Below are positions 1 to 10,317 of a DNA stretch of 64,000 bases, one piece after another. Location of the stretch: positions 80,585,060-80,649,059 of the forward strand of contig CAKMRJ010005745.1 in NCBI GenBank assembly GCA_928212115.1, read 5' to 3'. The position numbers and the translations under genes are program-made. The stretch comes from Lactuca virosa. Lineage: Eukaryota; Streptophyta; Magnoliopsida; Asterales; Asteraceae. How positions within the stretch are numbered: position 1 is the stretch's first letter; each line of letters opens with the position of its first letter. The notes below the pieces were generated by a model. The model ran no database searches. It was not told the origin of the DNA and was given only the letters and a program-made list of their open reading frames with translations.

Positions 1-540
1 TATGATAATGGGCTAATACCCTTTGTTTCCACTTAGATGTAGATAAACCCTAAATACTCTGGATTGATTTGTTAGTTGGATTTATAAAGTTTGATCATTT
101 ATTATGTTTGATTGATCGCTTTACCTTATGTATTAAAATTTCAATTTTTACGGACAACAACTAAGTTATATATAGTCTAGAGGACCAGTCTGATTATATT
201 AACTTGAATCTTAATTAGTTTATAACGCTAAACTGCCAGGACTAGAGATGGTCCAAATCCTAGGGTTAGGTGATATAATTGTCAACTTAAATGTTTAAGG
301 GAGTATTAGATATCCATGATATGCTTTGATTGATTTTCATGAACATTGAGATTAACCACCAAACCTATTCATTCATATTCGAATATTTAAATGATTATTA
401 GTTAACTAATTGCATGATCATTGTGTTAGTTTCTTTATAATTACTAGTATTAGTTAATCAGATCAAGATAACTAGTCATTATAAATTGGTAATTAACTTG
501 TTAAATCTATTGCATTTCTAATAAGTCAACCATAGAAAAA
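1..540. other. AT-rich sequence, no gene recognised
   Basis: No reading frame, splice pattern or repeat end could be supported here. The base composition changes near position 540, where sequence typical of the 3' non-coding part of a gypsy retrotransposon starts, so this stretch may belong to a different, older insertion. Confidence 0.4.
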
Positions 541-1332
541 TAAGGGGATTCGAAATCTAAATGGAAGTACTTCAGATAGGGTTGTAGTATTCGCTTGGGG
601 TAAAGCGAACTTCGTGACTTGTGTGTCACAATGGACCGAGATAGTTAGTGTGAGAAGGAAGTCAGTGAGACGTTTTGGGGTATGCAATGGGTAACCTTTG
701 GAGGTTCAACTGTTGGGTCGGGACATGACTTGGTGCTCAGTGTTGAAAGGGGTATTTGAAAAGAGAGTTGGGGTTTATGATTGTTAGATGTCAGAAGATA
801 CTTCTGAGCAAGCATGGTCTTTTCTTGTGTCTGAGGATAGGGTGTTGAGAGTTCATTGTTCAGATGGGTTGTGATTGCAGTACAGTGGATGGGTCCCTGG
901 TGTGATGTGTTCCTTTCATTCCTTGGAGTATGATTTGGATTGTTTAATATGTCTGGTATGAGTGATCGGTAGCCAATTTTTGGGCATTGAATGGTTTCTA
1001 TCAGTCACAACGAGAGAATCAGAGGGGCAGTGAGTTATCGGGGTCTGTTATTCGAGGAGCGAATAACATGGTGATATCTTGAGAGGGAGGTCTGGCAGTG
1101 AGATAGGTCACTAGAGTTTCCAGATTCTAGAGAGTCAGAAGGGGGATTGTAGCGGCAGAAGGGTCTTTCCTTTTCCGGGTTTAGGAGTTCTTGTTTGAAT
1201 TCAGGTGTCCATGGAGGAAGATAGCTGTATCGTAGGAGATCCTTTCGGTGGTAGTTTTCGGGTATTGGGTTCGATCTATGTGTTGTTGAGGAGCGATTTC
1301 GAGGGTGAAATCTAATTCAAGTGGGGGAGAAT
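541..1332 (+). mobile_element. 3' internal remnant of gypsy element 1, with polypurine tract
   Basis: The sequence leads directly into a purine-rich tract at 1319-1332 (AAGTGGGGGAGAAT) and then the TGTAACA start of an LTR, the order seen at the 3' end of plant Ty3/gypsy elements. Just before the tract, the phrase that translates as DFEGEI-stop-FKWG resembles the degenerate pol end found before gypsy A (near 22230) and gypsy F (near 42640) in this window. No open polyprotein frame survives. The left limit is a judgement from composition. Confidence 0.6.
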
Positions 1333-1391
1333 TGTAACATCCGGACTTTCAGGTATATTATTGTGTGATTAATTTTGAGATTTATGGAGTG

Positions 1392-1539
1392 ACTCGACGA
1401 GTTGTGAGTCCAACTCGTCGAGTAGAGTCGAGTTGTCCGCGTGGGATTGATGAATGGACTCGACGAGTCAGAGAGCCGACTCGCCGAGTAGGTGTTGGGC
1501 AGAGAAACCCTAATTTCCCGGGGTTGGGGCCTATATAAG
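1392..1539 (+). promoter_or_regulatory. LTR promoter module: paired ACTCGNCGAGT palindromes, telobox, TATA box
   Basis: Four perfect 11-bp palindromes of the form ACTCGNCGAGT start at 1392, 1413, 1458 and 1479. They form two pairs, each with 21-bp spacing, and the pairs are 66 bp apart. AAACCCTAA follows at 1505 and TATATAAG at 1532-1539. Pol II promoters of plant LTRs normally sit here, so this is the likely start of element transcription. What binds the palindromes is unknown. Confidence 0.7.
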
Positions 1540-2098
1540 GGAACTTATGCCCCCATTTCTGTCTCACCAGCTGCCTAACCCTTCTGTGTGAAACCCTAAA
1601 CGAGTGTGGTGAGCTAAGAGAGTCTCCAAGCTAACCTTGAAGGATTTTAGTGCATATTTGAGGAGCAAGAGGAGTTTGTTCAGCAAGAAACAAGAAGGAG
1701 TTGTTGGGGTTCAAGCCACTTCGTCCAGAGCTTCAAGAGAAAGGTAAAAAGCTTGAATCTTTCCCCTTATTTGGTTAGATCTCATGAGTTGAGAAGTTAG
1801 GGTTTCCATCACATATTATTTGGGACTTCGAGAATACTAAGTTATCTAGAGCTTTAAACCTTAGATCTGGACCTTGTGAGGTCCCTAGAGCCCAAAAGTC
1901 CCAACTTTATTCATCCATATGCGGAGTATGGTGTTTAATACCTTATGAGGACATGTATTGGTAGATTGGAGCAAAACCACCATGCATGAGTGTAAAGATC
2001 GAAGCTTTACGTGTCAATCGAGCCTTAGGATGGTAGATCTAGTGTTTGGAGTGATAGATCTGCCTTAAATCGTATGTATGAGAAATCAGATCGGAGGG

Positions 2099-2271
2099 AC
2101 TCGTCGAGTCCATGGCCTGACTCGACGAGTCGGTGAGGGTTTGTCCCGATGAGCGTGATCATGTGATAACTCGGCGAGTTGGGGTTCAACTCGACGATCT
2201 GAGCTGGACCTTCGCTAGACTTCTGAGGAAACGAGTGGACTCGACGAGTCACATGGGTGCACTCGGCGAGT
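2099..2271 (+). repeat. Downstream cluster of ACTCGNCGAGT palindromes
   Basis: Five perfect copies start at 2099, 2120, 2169, 2239 and 2261, with a degenerate one at 2189. They form three pairs spaced 21, 20 and 22 bp, with the pairs 70 bp apart. The cluster lies about 560 bp downstream of the TATA box and would be transcribed, so each copy could also form a short RNA hairpin. Confidence 0.75.
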
Positions 2272-2661
2272 CGGGTCAAACACGGACTGTTGACTCGAGT
2301 TTGACCTCTGTTGACTTTAGAGTTGGGTCAATCATGAGTAATGGAGACCATGGAGGGGTAAAATGGTCTTTTATCCACTTCAAGAGTTAGTGAGAGAAAG
2401 AACAGCCTTCGGTTATTAGAGTCATGAAAAGAGTATTAATTAGAGATATTCATCCTTTGTGATAGGCGGAGGCTAGTTCGAGATTCGGGTACGAGGTTAT
2501 TTGCTTGCTTGCTTGCAAGGTGAGTCTTCTCACTATACATACCTAGAGTGGTAATCTGAGTTGTGTGACCATAAGGTCTTATGTGTTTATTTGAGTACTG
2601 TGATATCCTTCATTATGTCTTTGTGATTTATGTTGTGTATATTTCTGAGCTTACTGAGTTA

Positions 2662-2801
2662 GGACCGGAGGGTCCACCTGAGTTGTGGGACTGGAGGGTC
2701 CCACTGAGACAAATTGACCGGAGGGTCTTGTTGAGCTATAGCCATGAGAGGCTAATGAGATATGTGTGGTATTTTGGGGAACTCACTAAGCTTCGTGCTT
2801 A
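2662..2801 (+). repeat. GGACCGGAGGGTCC-type hairpin repeats and conserved CACTAAGC hairpin
   Basis: Three related inverted repeats (GGACCGGAGGGTCC and variants) start at 2662, 2687 and 2716. They are followed by the phrase GGGGAACTCACTAAGC and the hairpin TAAGCTTCGTGCTTA at 2787-2801. The same order, with other words in the repeats, occurs in the LTRs at 14211, 38182 and 41927 (minus). Confidence 0.6.
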
Positions 2802-3203
2802 CCGTGTTATGTGATATGTGTTTCAGGTTCTTTTTCAGGATCGCGGGAGGGCGCCGGTTCGATTGTACACACACCAGAGAAAGAGTTATGCTTTGAGGAT
2901 CCTGGATTATTAATCAAACAATTATGGAGTTGTGTTTTGTAAACTAAATAAATGGGATTTTGTGAAACGTGTTATGAGAATTATGTGATTTTAAATTGAA
3001 AAATTTGTTTGAAAATTTACGGTGTTACATAACTTGGCTTGTGGAAATGATATGTATTAACGATTTATTAATTTAAAAACGAAAATTTTATGTCAATATT
3101 TTTGGAACGTTAGAATTACTATGATACATATTAGGATTTTGTTATTCAATGTATGTTTCCTTAATGTGAAGACATAGATCCTTTTAGGTTGCATGTGACC
3201 TTC

Positions 3204-3539
3204 TTAATTGTTAAGTGATATTCTGCATTGAGCATTTTGTTGTAACTTAATAAACCCATCAAGTGATTCCTCAGGGCCTGGAGAAGGATGTTCATTCACA
3301 ACAATAGTTGTAACATCTTCACTCATTTCAATAGGATCATTTATTTGAGCGTTGTCTTCATGAGATGGGGATGAAGATGGAGGAAGATCATCTTCGAAAG
3401 AGATAACAGGTTCAATAAGCTCCTAATCCTCAGATGGATAATGGCTGGAGATAACAGGTTCAATAAGCTCCTAATCCTCAGATGGATAATGGCTGAGCTC
3501 ATCTAGGATTGATGCAAGATGATCAGTTGTATCATTCAT
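3204..3539 (-). pseudogene. Decayed coding fragment, acidic and serine/proline-rich
   Basis: On the minus strand an ATG at 3537-3539 opens a frame that reads 111 codons to TAA at 3204-3206, broken only by two TAG codons. The product would be acidic (many Asp and Glu) with a short Ser/Pro stretch, and I recognise no domain. The two stops lie at the same place in two perfect copies of a 16-codon repeat, so the stop predates the duplication. It may be a fragment of a host gene or of a transposon polyprotein; the sequence does not decide. Confidence 0.4.
3400..3495. repeat. Perfect 48-bp tandem duplication
   Basis: The 48 bp at 3400-3447 is repeated without a visible mismatch at 3448-3495. The unit length is a multiple of three, so the frame of the surrounding minus-strand coding fragment is kept. 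Confidence 0.9.
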
Positions 3540-4728
3540 CATCAAATATCCCTAAAAGTTGGAAAGAGCTTTATTTTGAAAGAAAGAACTTTTAATTAAA
3601 GAGAAAATGTCATATTAGCCCAACAAACTTGTCATGTTTGTTTTAAAAGGTCACCTAAGGGTTTTTTTCAAGGGAATGAAGTCCAAATTTACCGTTTTAA
3701 AACATCCTTATTTCACTTGGTACCGAGTAAGCATGTAAAAATGTCATGTAACAAATAAGGGTGACATGTCATTAAATGAAATGACCACATGTGTTTTGAT
3801 GTTAATCGAAACTTGATGCTCTCAAGGAAGAACACACTTCATCTTATCATCTTCTTCCCTTCACTTCGATCATCACTATCTCTCCAAATCTTCACCAACA
3901 AAACACCATCAGATCAAACATCGGTCTACAAACCACCACCACAACCATCATACACACCATCAACACCCACCACCATCATCTTCAACCCCTGTTCTGGTTC
4001 TGATTCTAGACCACCGATTTTCATAATGTCTTTCCAAATTTATCGACATCACAACTCACACCATACATCACATATCAAAAGAACATGAAACCAATAGTTT
4101 AACTCCTTAAAACACAACTTGGTTACCAACCCCAATAGTTTCTCAGACCAAATTCAATTGGAAATCATGGAAACAAAGATTAAGAGTGAGGTAGCATTAG
4201 CAACACTAAAATCCCAAAACAGGTATGTTAATTAAAGTCATCTTCCATAATTTATCTCTCTTTGTGGGTGTGTATGAGGTTTCAATTTCTTGTGATGATT
4301 GTGGGTTCTTGAACATGGGTTTTCCAAGTACCTCAGAAATGATTTTTTTTTTCGTTTTTTGATACGTAGCAAAAATCAATTCAAACATGGACACCCTCAA
4401 AGCATGTATTAAAATGAAATTACTTGAGTCTTTGTTGTTGCAATTGGAACACACTAAACCTGTTGGTGTGGTGAATGCCATTGAAGTCATTCTTGATTTC
4501 TTTTGGTTTACCAAACACACGAAAAGCCATTACTACAACTCTTTCAAATCAGTAATCAGTTGTTTTGGAAAATATTCAAAATTGAAAAAAACTATTAGAA
4601 GTCGCCCACCATCGAAAAACTTATCAGAAGTCGCCCACCATTGAGAGGTCAAATCACATGGACACAACACACAGAGAAATTAGGATTTTTTCTTTCTTTT
4701 TGCCTCACACGATCGATATCGTTATATG

Positions 4729-5247
4729 TAGGGGTGTTCGCGGTGCGGTTTACAATCAAAACCGCAGACCGCACCGCATATGCGGTTTGAGATTTTTGGA
4801 AACCACAAACCGCACCGTGAAAGGTGTAAATCGCGGTTTGCGGTGCGGTTTGTTGCGGGCGGTTTTGCGGTTTCGGTGCGGTTTGTGTGGGTTGATTAGT
4901 TGTTAAACTTTGAAACTATTTTCAATCATTTGATCTAAATTACAATTTTAAATTTTGTTAAAGAAATACTACACTGTAATATTTTTTAACATATATTTAT
5001 GGTCATTGCTTAATACTGCCAAATCTTTATACATCTTATTCAACATATTATATCGCAATATCTTACAACTAATATATATTTTCATGAGGTGAAGTTATAA
5101 CATAATTTCTTTGTAAAAGCTGATGTAATTTACTAAGAGCTAATGTAAGTTGTGGTTTGTTGAAGAATCCACGTTTCATGAACTACTACAATTTAGTTAC
5201 TGGCATAATCTTACTATTACATAAGGTTTATTGATAAAATCGAACTG

Positions 5248-5313
<66 letters not shown>

Positions 5314-5492
5314 TGCGGTGCGGTTTGAACCGTAGTTTTGAAACTGAAAACCGCAAACCGCACCGTATAGTGCGGTTTATCGAAATTACGAGCCGCAAAC
5401 CGCACCACAAAAGATCTAAACCGCATTATGTGGTGCGGTTTGGTGCGGTGTGGGCGGTTTATGCGGGTTGTGCTGTTTGATGCACACCCCTA
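4729..5492. mobile_element. hAT-like MITE with 8-bp target duplication
   Basis: The element starts TAGGGGTGTTCG and ends TGCACACCCCTA, which are near-perfect inverted termini. It is flanked on both sides by GTTATATG (4721-4728 and 5493-5500). An 8-bp duplication and short TIRs fit the hAT superfamily. The interior is rich in subterminal GCGGTGCGGTTT words in both orientations, another hAT-like trait, and holds a TA microsatellite. It has no coding capacity, so it would depend on a transposase supplied elsewhere. Confidence 0.85.
5249..5309. repeat. TA microsatellite
   Basis: About 30 uninterrupted TA units inside the hAT-like MITE. Reading frames across it (IYIYIY) are artefacts. Confidence 0.95.
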
Positions 5493-5836
5493 GTTATATG
5501 GTATACGATGGAGAAGAAGATGCTTGTTGCGATGGAGACGAAGATGGAAGGAGGGTCTGCGACCGATGCTTTAGGTTTTGGGGAGGAGAGAGAGAGAGAT
5601 GTGGGCTTAGTTGACAACCTTGGGGACCAAGGGTGGAACCGTGGAAGCCGATTCAACTTCCACTTTGGCTGCCAACTCACTGAAATAACCTTGAAACCTA
5701 TTACAATTGATAAAATGATTGAATTAAATGGTAAATTGGGAGTTCATTCCCTTAAAGTAAAAAAAAAATATTGGATGACATTTTAAAACAAATGTGACAA
5801 GTTCGTTGGGCTAATATGACATTTTTCATTGATTAA

Positions 5837-8744
5837 ACTTTGATTCCTTAATTTTGGGGTCTAATATGTTGAAATGACGTTTGTTAAGATTTGGAAATAA
5901 AACCTCTATATTTTCGAAAAAAATTTCAAAACAAGACTTGATTTTTCAGAGGGCGATTCGAGTAAGTGAGATTGCAATATCCTCACTCAAAATAAATCCA
6001 CGTCATGTATTTTCACTTGGCAAATCAATTGCTTAACTTGTTTTGACATATGCTCAGGAAGAAAAATTGAATCGTGTCGTAGAAGACTTAGCTTGAATTT
6101 TTAGAAGACAACGGTTTGTGTGGTGAGTTTGAACGATTGTTGTTGATATTATAATTGTTAACAACCTTGTTACCTAAATTTACTTTTTAAAATGTTATGT
6201 TTTGGGACCGTTTCGATTTCCGCAAACTAAACTCTGAATTTAATTTGAATTTTTAAAACTTAAAATTTTCTGAAAAGGAATTTCAAATAGGTCCTAAGTA
6301 GGGGTGTTACATTTATTCAAAGCAAAGTTCACTTAAGGAGAGCATGTTAAGTCCAGAAAAGTGCATTTGCATATTGGTTGAACAATGAGAAGTTTTGAGG
6401 AAAATGTACAAGTGTTGGACTGTTTTTACTTAATTTTTTTTTGATGTAATATGATAAACAAATATGAACATCAACAAATATGATCATTTTATGTACTGTT
6501 GTTAACTTCTGTTTAGTTTAGATAGGTAGCGTTACTTCTATGTACAAAGTTAGTTATTATGCTATATTTTAGTTCTTAGAACACCTTGTAGGAACTCGAT
6601 AACACAAACCTTTGATAGAAGAAAACATTGAAAAATCATATCTTGTTGTTACCATTCTCATCGACTATCGATTCATTATTCCGCACCGGTTTGTCGTTAG
6701 ATCTGAAATTTCAACCTTTCAAATTTGCTTCCATTTCTTACATATTAGTTTTCATGCATGTGTGGTTGTAGAAACATGTAAAAGACTATTTCTCTTACAT
6801 ATTTGTTTTCATAAATTAGAATTGCACTTTTATGTATAATTAAATTAATCCTATTATGATTTATATTTTGCGTATTTTACTTATACTAAAATTTCACAAC
6901 AGACGAAGGTACTTGTTGACATACAGAGAGCTTATTTTACTCAATTATTCGACTTGGAATGAGAATATGGATCTTAAATATAAGAAGTAGAAAAGAAAGG
7001 AATACGCAATAGTGGTTCACGTGGAATGTCATGTCCAATTATCAAGTGCACATGCTTTGTTAATACTTTACATATAAAAATTCCCACCATTATTAATTAT
7101 ATATAAGTGTTAATTGTATGAGATATAAATGTATTTTTTATACATTTGTATTGGTAGTTTTTCTCAGGGAGGATTTATATAGGTGTCCGGGATAGACCGT
7201 GATACCTTTTAAATTTTCAGGGGCAATGAAAATTTTTTGTAAATATTTTTCTTGTAGTGGAATTTTTTCGGTGTGCTATCCTCAAAATTTGTGCTCCCAT
7301 GACATTTTGTTCTCGCTCCACCACTGCATAATGGTATGTTTTTTAAATTACTTTTATTACGACATTATTGTTTAAAACATCTACTTAACTATAATAAAAC
7401 CAACATATAGTTGCCTATGGTACAAGTAAGAGGTCCTTCCAATAGGTTAATAGTGAATAATCTGCTATATTTTAAACTAATTATATTGTTGCGATGAGAT
7501 AACTTTGTTGGTCTCATATATATTTAATATAATAACACACGGACAAACAATTGATATTAAAACAAATGATTAAATCTTATAAATCAGGTATTGACAACAT
7601 CTAGTACATCTGATAATGATGGAATCATCAGACCGTAAACTGAATTGTAGAAAAACTTTTAAATGAAAATAGATGTCTTTTTTTTTTCATTTGATTGATA
7701 TCAAAATACATATTTTGATATATTTAGATTTTTCTACTAATCAGAAATATGTGAATTTTCTGGAAATTTATAAGCAAAAAATAAATAAATTATAAACTAG
7801 GGACAACTATGCAAACGGTGGTAATGCGACGCGCATCCGTTGCCAAAGTTTGTCGCTAGTCCGTAAAAATCAGTCTTTTTTGGTTTTTTAAACTTTTGTT
7901 TCAATGGAAAGTAAAGAGCGGTCGGATTAGCAGCGATCGATTCCATCGCTAAGTTGGAAGATTCCGTCACTAAAAACTAGCCAACATAAAAGAAGGGACT
8001 TAATTTTTTCTATGGCTAAGCTGTTTCAAACACAAATATTCTGAACTGGAATTTTTTTTATAGTGCCTGAAAACCAATATGTTAATCAACATTTAAAATT
8101 TAAATCCAAATAGTTAGTATTAAAACCTTATTCGATCAAAAGACCAAAAATCAAATTTACAACATCTTTTCTTTTCATGCATCATTAATATTAAGAATTT
8201 TTTATTATATAGTATCAATACATATACTACCACAATGTTGACCGGTCGTTTTCTAAAATTATTTGGTAAATACGAAGTGGTAGAAAGTTGTCGACAGCTC
8301 AAAATCACATAGAATCAAAACACTATCGGGAGGTTGGAACTACATTAATAATTTTGGAGTAAAATAAATAGATAACGTGGCATAGCTTAAAGCAAGTCCT
8401 CTATTGATAAAAACTTGTGCATCACTCTCTCATTCACAACTAACAAGTAATATTTTGAGGTGTATATTTGGTTTCTAACCACTTCAGTTTTTATAACTAT
8501 AATTAAAGTATTAAAATTTGGAATAACCAACATATTACATTAAATATTTCCACCACCAGAAGTTAGAAAATAATATTATAATATAAGTATGATAATGACA
8601 TAATGTAGAATAATCGCGTTCGAAAGGAAATTAATTCGAACCACAAATAATTAAATTGTTATTGATAATTTCTAATTTTTGATAGTAATAATACACGAAA
8701 TTAAATGCAACTGAAGATGTAAAATATGATATATTAACATCAAT
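5837..8744. other. AT-rich intergenic sequence with old repeat debris
   Basis: No gene could be supported. GGGGTGTTACA at 6302-6312 looks like the right end of a decayed gypsy LTR, but no matching left end was found. A patch at about 7800-7980 with GTCGCTAGTCCG and CCATCGCTAAG words recalls CACTA subterminal sequence, without recognisable ends. Confidence 0.4.
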
Positions 8745-9938
8745 GTTTTAAAAACCAGTTTTTTAGTTGAACCGGTATGGTGACCGGTTCCCGGTTCGAC
8801 CGCCGGGTCAACCGGTTTCTATAGTTTTCATGTTTTTTCTTATTTTCTTACACATACATACATATATAAATCATGAATTTGATGTTTACAAATTCAAACA
8901 TTAAAAATACAAATAAGAATAAGTTGTAGATGAATCCAAATATATTAAAATAACACATAACCATAAGTTTTAATGTTTTACATCAATCCATATACGTCAA
9001 AAAGAAAATAAAGTATGATACCGTAACGAAATATAGTTTTAAATGAATACAAACACATCAAAAAACTTTATAACATTTATCATATGTTTTTATTTAGAGA
9101 AGAACTAAATAGACATGAAAAAAATCACCAAAGTTTATTATATAAATTGTTCTTTTTCATGTGTTTTTATTCGATTTAATCGGTTCAACAGGTTTATTTT
9201 GACCGGTTCAACCGGTTTTTTCTAAAAACCGGCTGGTTCAATCCGGTTCAGAAATCAATGTAAAACCGATGATAGTTGAACCGCTCCCTCCCCCGGTTCC
9301 CGGTCCAACCGGCTGGTTCAATGTTTTAAAAACCGGTTTTTTAGTTGAACCGGTAAGTTGACCGATTTCCGGTTCATCCAGTTTAATCAGTTCGACCGTC
9401 GGGTCAACCGGTTTTTATATTTTTCATGTTTTTTCCTATTTCCCTACACATACATATATAAATCATGAATTTGATGTTTACAAGTTCAAACATTAAAAAT
9501 ACACATAAAAATAAGTTGTATATGAATCCAAATACAGTAAAATAATACATAACCATAAGTTTTAGTGTTTTTACATCAATCCATATACGTTAAAAAGAAA
9601 ATAAAATATAACATCGAAACAAAATATAGTTTTAGTCTTTTAGATGAATACAAACACATCAAAAAACTATTTACTATATAAATTTATTTAGATAAAACTA
9701 AATAGATTTGAAAAATAATGATCAAAATTTATTATGTAAATGACTCTTTTTATGTGTTTTTATTCGGTTTAACCTGTTCAACCGGTTTATTTTGACTGAT
9801 TCAACCGAGTTTTTCTAAAAAACGGCTGGTTCAATCTGGTTCAGAAATCGACGTAAAACCGGTGATAATTGAACCGCTTCATCCCCCGACTCCTGGTCCA
9901 ACCGGTTCGACCGGCCGGTTCAAACCGGTTTTTAAAAC
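8745..9938. mobile_element. Tandem pair of MITE-like elements rich in AACCGGTT words
   Basis: Two similar units lie head to tail at 8745-9322 and 9323-9938. Each starts GTTTTAAAAACC, then runs through GTTGAACCGGT words, an AT-rich centre, and a 3' part rich in CCGGTTCAACCGG. The outer right end, GGTTTTTAAAAC, is the inverse of the start, so the pair or the second unit has short TIRs. The first unit seems truncated at its right end where the second begins. No target duplication was found and there is no coding capacity. Confidence 0.65.
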
Positions 9939-9939
9939 C

Positions 9940-10100
9940 AGATAAATGTAAAGATCATTCTTCTGTTTTTATTTGTATTAACATATCAATTAATGATACA
10001 ATTTGTATTAAAATTAAACTTTTTACGGCTATAATTTACAAAAATTCTCAGTCGACATCAGTTTTAGATAAATGTAAAGATCATTCTTCTGTTTTTATTC
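9940..10100. repeat. 35-bp direct repeat 126 bp apart
   Basis: Thirty-five bases starting AGATAAATGTAAAG at 9940 recur at 10066. The first copy abuts the right end of the MITE-like pair and the second lies about 130 bp upstream of the TATA box of the GDSL gene. Confidence 0.8.
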
Positions 10101-10230
10101 GAATTAAATTTTCTAGAAGATAAACGGAAGTCCAAAACAAAAAAAAAAAAACTCTAAAGTTAAATCATTTCTTGAACCATATGTCAATAAAAAGTATATT
10201 TATTTTTAGACACAAAATTACCATTTCCTC

Positions 10231-10238
10231 TATATATT
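10231..10238 (+). promoter_or_regulatory. Probable TATA box of the GDSL gene
   Basis: TATATATT lies 80 bp upstream of the ATG at 10318, which would give a 5' leader of about 50 nt. The placement is reasonable for a plant Pol II gene, but AT-rich surroundings make TATA-like words common. Confidence 0.5.
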
Positions 10239-10317
10239 ATCTCCTACTAACATCCTTAATCTTGTACACTAGCACATATTGCGCTCCCTAGTTTCCTCTT
10301 CCAAAACAAAAAGCGAA

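Larger units (their letters stand above)
1333..3029 (+). mobile_element. 3' LTR of gypsy element 1
   Basis: The LTR begins TGTAACATCC directly after the polypurine tract and ends GGTGTTACA at 3029, giving about 1.7 kb with TG...CA ends. It holds a TATA box (1532-1539), a telobox-like AAACCCTAA upstream (1505-1513) and another downstream (1591-1599), a GGTGAGT block near 2519, and the CACTAAGC hairpin near the 3' end. The matching 5' LTR is not in the window, so its age and target duplication cannot be read. Because it follows a polypurine tract it is a 3' LTR and not a solo LTR. Confidence 0.85.
3590..5836. mobile_element. Long terminal-inverted-repeat element, Mutator- or foldback-like
   Basis: About 115 bp at 3590-3705 (containing ATGTCATATTAGCCCAAC) is matched in inverted orientation at about 5722-5836, with both substitutions and small gaps. 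The roughly 2 kb between the arms holds no transposase frame that I can recognise, and it contains the hAT-like MITE at 4729-5492. A frame of 92 codons at 5508-5786 is open but has no recognisable domain; it could be captured host sequence or chance. No target duplication could be fixed, so the exact ends are uncertain. Confidence 0.55.

Noticed and set aside
1382..1567. Minus-strand frame rich in TRRVGS/TRRVH repeats in the LTR
   Set aside because: The repeated TRRV comes from the palindromic ACTCGNCGAGT words; there is no start context, domain or conservation argument.
3789..4088. 99-codon plus-strand frame, Ser/Pro/Thr-rich
   Set aside because: Low-complexity CA- and TC-rich sequence between transposon arms, with no recognisable domain or signal peptide.
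5217..5426. Frames with long IYIYIY runs, also at 21041-21268 and 56191-56376
   Set aside because: They are translations of TA microsatellites.
7247..7260. TTTTCTTGTAGTG as a CACTA right end pairing with 12948
   Set aside because: No subterminal repeats, no matching 3-bp duplication, and the GDSL and other sequence between are not transposon-like; treated as coincidence.
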